The position numbers were made by a program, and so were the translations under genes. Under the pieces are notes generated by a model, which did not search any database, was not told the DNA's origin, and saw only the letters and a list, made by a program, of their open reading frames with translations. From positions 1 to 42,222 of the forward strand of contig NZ_PVZC01000016.1 of the NCBI RefSeq assembly GCF_003002095.1: a stretch of DNA of 42,222 nucleotides. Direction: 5' to 3'. Position 1 is the first letter of the stretch. Every line of letters starts with the position of its first letter. Below are positions 37,786 to 42,222 of this stretch, one piece after another. The stretch is from Allonocardiopsis opalescens (GTDB lineage Bacteria; Actinomycetota; Actinomycetes; Streptosporangiales; Streptosporangiaceae).

Positions 37786-38121
37786 TCAGTCGGGGGCGGC
37801 CTCCTCCAGCTGCGGTGCCGGGGCGTATCCGGCGGCGCGGTACCCGGCGGCGGCCAGGACTCCGAGCACCACGGCGGCGGCGCCGCGGATGTCCTCGGCA
37901 CGTGCGTCGGGGTCGGCGACGGCGGCCAGCACGCAGGAGCCGACGGGCGTCCTGGCGGCGTCGGTGCGGCTGTAGACGACGCAGCGGGTCGGCGCCGAGG
38001 TGGGGAACGGAGGCCCGTGGATCGCCTGCACGGGAACCCCGTCCACGCGGCCGAGGTCGGCGACCAGGACGCGCTCGCCTCCGACGAGATCGGCCAGCTC
38101 GGTCCAGGGCACGGCTGTCAT
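37786..38121 (-). CDS. unknown small protein
   Basis: A 111-residue alpha/beta protein (MTAVPWTELADLVGGERVLV) with TRCVVYSRTDAARTPVGS, then an Ala-rich helix region. ATG at 38121 overlaps the upstream stop as ATGA. Family unknown. The 150-bp gap between it and the helicase gene shows no convincing structure. Confidence 0.6.
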   Translation of the reverse strand: MTAVPWTELADLVGGERVLVADLGRVDGVPVQAIHGPPFPTSAPTRCVVYSRTDAARTPVGSCVLAAVADPDARAEDIRGAAAVVLGVLAAAGYRAAGYAPAPQLEEAAPD

Positions 38122-38480
38122 GAGGTCGCCTCCGCCGCGTCGACGAGCTTGCGCAGGGCGTCGGCGAGGGCGGACGCCTCGCCGAGGGTGAGCTTCAGTC
38201 CGGTGGAGGTCTGGTTCAGGCCGAGCCACACGCGGGGCTCACGCTCCAGCTCGTACTGCGACAGGGAGACGTCGAACGCCTGCGCCTCGACGTAGCGCTC
38301 ACCGGCGTAGGTGTCGCAGATGGGCGGCTCGGTGGTCGCGACGATCTCGAAGAAGTCGTGGCTCATGTGAAGGGCATCGGCGATGCTCTCGTCGCGCGCA
38401 TGGCCGCTGGAGCACCAGGTCGGACACGGGCGCGTCTGCCAGTACGGCCGCTCGTCCGCCTGGACGTCGGGGGCGCTCAT
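38118..38480 (-). CDS. DUF6907-like protein
   Basis: A 120-residue protein with the Cys/His pattern PCPTWCSSGH near residues 18-27 followed by HMSHDFFEI, then strands with ERYVEAQAFDVSLSQYE and REPRVWLGLNQTS, and a C-terminal helix (LTLGEASALADALRKLVD). This matches the DUF6907 layout common in actinomycetes and their phages. Function unknown. ATG at 38480 overlaps the upstream stop as ATGA. Confidence 0.65.
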   Translation of the reverse strand: MSAPDVQADERPYWQTRPCPTWCSSGHARDESIADALHMSHDFFEIVATTEPPICDTYAGERYVEAQAFDVSLSQYELEREPRVWLGLNQTSTGLKLTLGEASALADALRKLVDAAEATS

Positions 38481-38695
38481 CGGGTGCCCCCGGGGATGAG
38501 CAGGCCGACGAACGCGCGGGCCTGCCGCATCAGCTCGGCGCGGTCGAACTCCGGCCAGGTCGGGGCGGGCATCTCGGCCTGGATGCTCGCGCCGTCGTTG
38601 GTGAGGACGCCGACCATGCCGGGCGGCATCGTGTCGGCCGGGACCGCGAAGACGTCCGCGATACCGAGCTGGCCGACGAGGACGCGGGCGCTCAT
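38477..38695 (-). CDS. 72-aa unknown protein
   Basis: Starts MSARVLVGQLGIADVFAVP and ends AELMRQARAFVGLLIPGGTR. A beta-rich first half and one helix. It begins and ends with ATGA overlaps, so it belongs to a tightly coupled four-gene set. No family recognised. Confidence 0.6.
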   Translation of the reverse strand: MSARVLVGQLGIADVFAVPADTMPPGMVGVLTNDGASIQAEMPAPTWPEFDRAELMRQARAFVGLLIPGGTR

Positions 38696-38952
38696 CGGAC
38701 ACCGCCGTCCCGGTCGGCGCGCAGCTCGACCAGCTCGGCGCGGACCTTGGCCAACTCCTTCTCGGTGGTGCGCAGCTGCGCCCGCACCTTGGAGGCGTCG
38801 GCGAGGTCGATGAGGAGGAACACGAGGTTGAAGACGAGGACGATGGTGCCCACGATCAGGGCGGTCGCGCCGACGGCGGCGAGGATGACGAGGGTCGTCG
38901 ACGGTTCGCGGTCGAGACCGGACAGGTTGAGACTGGAAGCCAGGTGATACAT
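38692..38952 (-). CDS. membrane protein with C-terminal coiled coil
   Basis: An 86-residue protein from ATG 38952 (MYHLASSLNLSGLDREP). One hydrophobic helix at about 20-46 is followed by a charged coiled coil (SKVRAQLRTTEKELAKVRAE). An in-frame ATG at 39003 is possible, but codons 39003-38953 use many A/T third positions, unlike the rest, and neither start has a clear ribosome site. First gene of the coupled set; function unknown. Confidence 0.6.
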   Translation of the reverse strand: MYHLASSLNLSGLDREPSTTLVILAAVGATALIVGTIVLVFNLVFLLIDLADASKVRAQLRTTEKELAKVRAELVELRADRDGGVR

Positions 38953-39128
38953 GGGAACCCCAAGAGGGTGTGCGAAGCCAGACCGCTGGCCCTGTGGAGC
39001 CATGGCCTGAAGTCAGATGTGAGGGTGGCGGTCGGGGCAGGGACCGCTGGGGACGTCGCCCGCTATGGGGCGGAGGCGTCTACGGAGATTCGCCGGACCC
39101 AAAGGCCGGGTCGATGACCTGCCAGCGC

Positions 39129-39437
39129 TCAGTCCGACAGCGACGCCGCGCGCTGGGCGTTCAGCCACGCGATCAGCTCGGACTTCCACGCGACGCGGCG
39201 GCCGCGCAGCTTCCAGATCGGCGGCGCGTCTTCGCCGCCCTTCAGGATCCAGTCCCTGACGGTCCCCTCGGGGCGACGCACCAGGTCGCAGATCTCCGGC
39301 ATGGACAGCAGGGCGTCGCCCTTGGTGCCCACCGCGAGCTGGGTTGCTCCAGCGGGGGCCTTGACCTGCGAGGATGTGATTCTGCGAGCGTTTGTTCGCC
39401 GATTCACATGGGGGTTGCTACCCTGAGACGCGGGCAT
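39129..39437 (-). CDS. excisionase-like HTH protein
   Basis: A 102-residue protein. An N-terminal basic tail of about 40 residues precedes an HTH_17/AlpA-type domain: LLSMPEICDLVRRPEGTVRDW, then PIWKLRGRRVAWKSELIAWL. Such winged HTH proteins act as excisionases or early regulators. The ATG at 39437 has TTGGAG eight bases upstream. It faces away from the XRE-integrase operon, sharing the 440-bp control region. Confidence 0.75.
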   Translation of the reverse strand: MPASQGSNPHVNRRTNARRITSSQVKAPAGATQLAVGTKGDALLSMPEICDLVRRPEGTVRDWILKGGEDAPPIWKLRGRRVAWKSELIAWLNAQRAASLSD

Positions 39438-39879
39438 GCTTCACTCCAAATTGCCTAGGAGCTGTCCACAGGGCCTCCGCGATGCCAGTCGCGGGGGCCC
39501 ATTTGCGTCTCGGGGGAGATCGCGAAGGGGCCCGACCTTCTCCTACGGGAGAAAGTGACCCATGGTGCTCGTGTGTCGAGACCAAGGTACCACCTGATCG
39601 CCAGCCGTGGAGCGCGGCGCGCATCGACCGACTACCGGCGACGCTCGATTCCGACTGACCCCACATAGCACAACATGTAGTGTCTGTCCTGCGGACAGAA
39701 CGGGACAGATTGAGCCAGACCGCCCTCTGGTCTTGCTGAGACCTGCCGACTGTTGCCGAGAAGTACCGCATAGCGTTGACATCGTTGGGCTAGCGTTGTC
39801 CAATCGATGTGCAGTCCGGCCGTACTGCCGTCCGGCATCAGCCCAGCTCACGGCCTTGCGACTGACGGAGTTGATACCA
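39438..39879. promoter_or_regulatory. divergent control region (lysogeny switch candidate)
   Basis: No gene is seen. Visible elements: TTCTCC-TACG-GGAGAA (39538-39553); TCTGTCC-TGC-GGACAGA (39683-39699), with a further half site GGACAGA at 39703-39709; and an 8-bp direct repeat TAGCGTTG at 39771-39778 and 39791-39798, exactly 20 bp apart. The first copy of that repeat overlaps a TTGACA (39776-39781) that could be a -35 box of the XRE gene. The layout suits a repressor-controlled divergent promoter pair. Confidence 0.5.
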
Positions 39880-40890
39880 GTGAACGAAGGCTTGACGTCC
39901 ATCAATGAACAGCTGCGCGTAAGGCGACAGGAGGGCTTGAAGATCACTAAGGGCGACTTGGCGTGGTTGTCCAGCACGGCCCGGGGGACCGTCACGAACC
40001 TAGAGGCGGGCCGCGGAGATCCGGAGCTCCGGACCGTGCGCCGGATCGCCAACGCGCTGGGAATGTCCATTGTCTCCCAGAACCCCGGGTACGACATCGC
40101 CACGGGGCCGATCAGTCTGGTCGAGGCTATCGATGTGCCCGCTCTCCGACGCATGATCGAGATTATCAAGGCAGTGCGTGACGAGTCCTCATCCACTGCC
40201 AGGGTGCTCGCCTCGCTCTACGGCGGCTTGGCGCGAGACCTGCCCACCTTCAGGGGTGACAGCGAAGCCGAGAAGTCCATGCGTCGGTTCCGAGTGCAGG
40301 AACTTCAGGAAGCCTTCGCCGAGCACCTCGAAGACCGCGCGGAAGACTGGCCAGTCCTTGATCTGCTCAATCGCCTCAGCGGCGTTAAGTGGAGGCCCTT
40401 CACCGGGCGCGCTCCCATTACGTCCGCAGGCCCTTCTGTGGCTGACGGCCTTGGGGCCGAGTCAGCCGCATACGCGCCGCCGACAGCCGAGTCCCGAGCG
40501 GCGATGGAGCGTCGCCTGACTGTGCCGCCGACGATGATGCCCGGATATCTCGAAGCCCAGATATCCGGCATCGAGACATCGGTAGCGCACCTGACGGCCT
40601 CCGTGAACGAGCTGCGCGTCATGCTGCACCGCATGGCCAGTGGCTCGGGGTATGAACGGACCGCCATCCGAGCCCTGAACAAACTGCCGTTGCCGTTGCG
40701 ACGGGCGCTGGTCCACGGCGAGGTCTTCGACAGCAAGGTGTCCGCAGACTCAGACGCTGTCTACGCTGCGCTCGCCATTCGAGCACCTGGTGACGTGACG
40801 CGAACGCACTCACACATGGATGATGTCTTGCAGCAGCTCAAGGACGAGCACTCGCCTTCGCCCGAAGAGGCGGACAGGCAGGAGGAGTAA
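39880..40890 (+). CDS. XRE-family repressor co-transcribed with the integrase
   Basis: A 336-residue protein. The GTG at 39880 (VNEGLTSINEQLRVRRQEG) has GGAG nine bases upstream; the frame extends further upstream, but codon use there is not coding-like. The XRE helix-turn-helix is at about 5-65 (LAWLSSTARGTVTNLEAGRG). The long C-terminus contains a helical region (SSTARVLASLYGGLARDL, RFRVQELQEAFAEHLEDRAEDW) and a probable coiled coil near 235-260, suggesting dimerisation. GC content is lower than in the structural genes. It ends two bases before the integrase, so it may be both immunity repressor and integrase regulator. Confidence 0.75.
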   Translation: MNEGLTSINEQLRVRRQEGLKITKGDLAWLSSTARGTVTNLEAGRGDPELRTVRRIANALGMSIVSQNPGYDIATGPISLVEAIDVPALRRMIEIIKAVRDESSSTARVLASLYGGLARDLPTFRGDSEAEKSMRRFRVQELQEAFAEHLEDRAEDWPVLDLLNRLSGVKWRPFTGRAPITSAGPSVADGLGAESAAYAPPTAESRAAMERRLTVPPTMMPGYLEAQISGIETSVAHLTASVNELRVMLHRMASGSGYERTAIRALNKLPLPLRRALVHGEVFDSKVSADSDAVYAALAIRAPGDVTRTHSHMDDVLQQLKDEHSPSPEEADRQEE

Positions 40891-40892
40891 CG

Positions 40893-42197
40893 GTGGCCCA
40901 CATCGAGGACCGCTGGTACCGGGAGGTGCGCGACGCCGACGGGAAGGTCCACAAGGAGAAGAAGGACCGGTACGGCGTCGGCAAGCGGTACCGGGTCCGG
41001 TACTACGACCTCGACGGCAACGAGCACAACGAGTCCTTCGAGAAGCTGACGCCCGCGAAGCGGTTCCTCGCCGAGGTGCAGGCCGACGAGGCGCGGGGCG
41101 TCTTCAACGACCCCAAGGCCGGCGACGTGTCGCTGCGGAAGTACAGCGCCGAATGGCTGGAGAACCAGAGCTTCGGCCGGTCGTCGTATGAGGTGGTCGA
41201 GTCGCGCCTGCGGCTGCACGTGTGGCCGACGCTCGGCACGCATTCGCTCGCCCAGCTGGCGCGCCGCCCGTCGCTGATCCAGAACTGGGTGCGCGGCCTC
41301 CAGGCGGCCGGCCTCGCGCCGACCTACATCGCGGCGATCCTCGGGCATGTCTCCACGGTCCTGAAGGCCGGCGTGGACGACGGCCTGGTCGCGCGGAACC
41401 CGTGCGACTCCAGCTCGGTGAAGGCTCCGAAGGCGGTGCCCCGCAAGGTGGTGCCGTGGACGCCGTCGCGAGTCGAAGCGATCCGCGGCGGGATGTCCGA
41501 GCGGTATCGGGCGACCGTGGACCTGGGGGCCTGCTGCGGCCACCGCCAGGGCGAGGTGTTCGGCCTGGCGGTGGCCGACCTCGACCGCAAGGGGAAGATG
41601 GTCCGCGTCCGCCGCCAGGTCAAGATCGTGGGTAACCGGCTCGTCTTCGCGCCGCCCAAGCATGGGCGCGAGCGAGAGGCGCCGCTTCCGAACCTGGTCG
41701 TCGATCGCCTCGACGCGCACCTGGAGCGCTTCCCGGCGGTGCCGGTCACCCTGCCGTGGGAGGAGCCGGACGGGGTGCTGGTGACGCACAAGCTCGTCTT
41801 CACCACCCAGCGCGGCGGCGCGATCGGCCGGTACTACTACAACCCCTACGTCTGGCGCCCCGCCGTCGAGCCCGTCCTGGTGAAGGCCGGCGTCCTGCCC
41901 GTGCTGATCGAGGGCGAGAAGCGGGGCTCGATGCGGGACTACGGGTTCCACCAGCTCCGCCACAGCTTCGCCAGCGTGCAGCTCGACGGCGGCACGTCGA
42001 TCCGCGCGCTGGCGGAATGGCTGGGCCACGCGGACCCGTCCATCACGCTGCGGATCTACAGCCACCTGATGCCCGACAGCGACGGTCGAGGGCGTGGCGT
42101 CATCGATATGGCGTATAGATACGATCTTGAGAACCAGAGGGCTGACGGCCCCATGACGGCCCCAGAGACCCTTGTCGCAGCAACGGAGCAGGTATAG
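40893..42197 (+). CDS. int: tyrosine recombinase integrase
   Basis: A 434-residue phage/AICE-type integrase. An N-terminal arm-binding part (with YRVRYYDLDGNEHNESF) and a SAM-like core-binding domain (about 75-175) precede the catalytic domain, whose residues are all present: R218 (CGHRQGE), K256 (PPKHG), H353 and R356 (HQLRHSF), H379 (WLGHADP) and nucleophile Y389 (RIYSHLM). GTG start with AGGAGGAG upstream overlapping the stop of the XRE gene. The 3' end is repeated at 1-70 through circular overlap; the likely attP lies just beyond. Confidence 0.95.
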   Translation: MAHIEDRWYREVRDADGKVHKEKKDRYGVGKRYRVRYYDLDGNEHNESFEKLTPAKRFLAEVQADEARGVFNDPKAGDVSLRKYSAEWLENQSFGRSSYEVVESRLRLHVWPTLGTHSLAQLARRPSLIQNWVRGLQAAGLAPTYIAAILGHVSTVLKAGVDDGLVARNPCDSSSVKAPKAVPRKVVPWTPSRVEAIRGGMSERYRATVDLGACCGHRQGEVFGLAVADLDRKGKMVRVRRQVKIVGNRLVFAPPKHGREREAPLPNLVVDRLDAHLERFPAVPVTLPWEEPDGVLVTHKLVFTTQRGGAIGRYYYNPYVWRPAVEPVLVKAGVLPVLIEGEKRGSMRDYGFHQLRHSFASVQLDGGTSIRALAEWLGHADPSITLRIYSHLMPDSDGRGRGVIDMAYRYDLENQRADGPMTAPETLVAATEQV

Positions 42198-42222
42198 CGT
42201 GGAAACACTCCAAACGATCCTG
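42128..42222. repeat. terminal direct repeat, right copy
   Basis: Identical to bases 1-95. It contains the integrase C-terminal codons and stop (42195-42197). On the closed circle the integrase is followed directly by the repeat-rich region described at 15-223. Confidence 0.9.

Noticed and set aside
39683-39699. LexA/SOS box
   Set aside because: The palindrome TCTGTCC-TGC-GGACAGA does not match the actinobacterial LexA consensus (TCGAAC-N4-GTTCGA).
39607-39879. N-terminal extension of the XRE repressor by 91 codons
   Set aside because: No ribosome site at 39607, many A/T third positions, and the segment contains the operator-like repeats; the GTG at 39880 has a good ribosome site just before the HTH.

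Overview
The window is a high-GC (roughly 70 %) actinobacterial sequence. It holds an almost complete temperate tailed-phage genome joined to a gene set typical of actinomycete integrative conjugative elements (AICEs). The first 95 bases are identical to the last 95, and that repeat contains the 3' end of the integrase gene. The simplest reading is a circular molecule of about 42,127 bp with an assembly overlap: an excised or replicating element, or a circularly permuted phage.

Layout. (1) 1-310: non-coding region beyond the integrase stop, with paired and tandem repeats that look like an attP. (2) 311-5155, + strand: small membrane protein, unknown protein, DUF2637/SpdB-like membrane protein, 49-aa protein and a 707-aa FtsK/SpoIIIE (TraB-like) DNA translocase. 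(3) 5156-5554: a 400-bp non-coding region packed with repeats and palindromes, the best candidate here for an undescribed cis-acting locus (clt-, par- or ori-like). (4) 5555-6786, - strand: a Nudix protein (compare Pif of pSAM2) translationally coupled to an XRE-type regulator, with a helically phased operator candidate upstream. (5) 6900-7994, + strand: three small genes separated by long GC-rich hairpins. (6) 8060-29913, - strand: the virion module. Read in the direction of transcription it is a tail-fibre-like protein and small membrane proteins, HNH nuclease, TerS, TerL, portal, MuF-like protein, scaffold, HK97-fold capsid, connectors and tail completion, tail tube, two tail-assembly chaperone genes with a -1 frameshift candidate, tape measure, Dit-like protein, a 1319-aa tail hub/fibre fusion, endolysin and holin. 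(7) 30036-30581, + strand: a lone PH-SHOCT 'moron' with its own terminator. (8) 30731-39437, - strand: early/replication genes, including a CHC2/Toprim/DUF3987 primase-like protein, a DEAD/DEAH helicase, and an origin-like intergenic region at 33.3-33.6 kb. An excisionase-like HTH gene ends the group. (9) 39880-42197, + strand: XRE-type repressor and tyrosine integrase in one operon.

How it may work. Integrase, excisionase-like protein and XRE regulators control lysogeny. The primase and helicase replicate the excised circle. The late operon builds a long-tailed siphovirus and lyses the host. The DUF2637-TraB-like-Nudix-XRE block resembles the transfer and transfer-immunity module of mycelial actinomycete elements. 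This raises the possibility, inferred only, that the element spreads both as virions and by TraB-type double-stranded DNA transfer. The host is probably a mycelial actinomycete; the genus cannot be told from the sequence alone.
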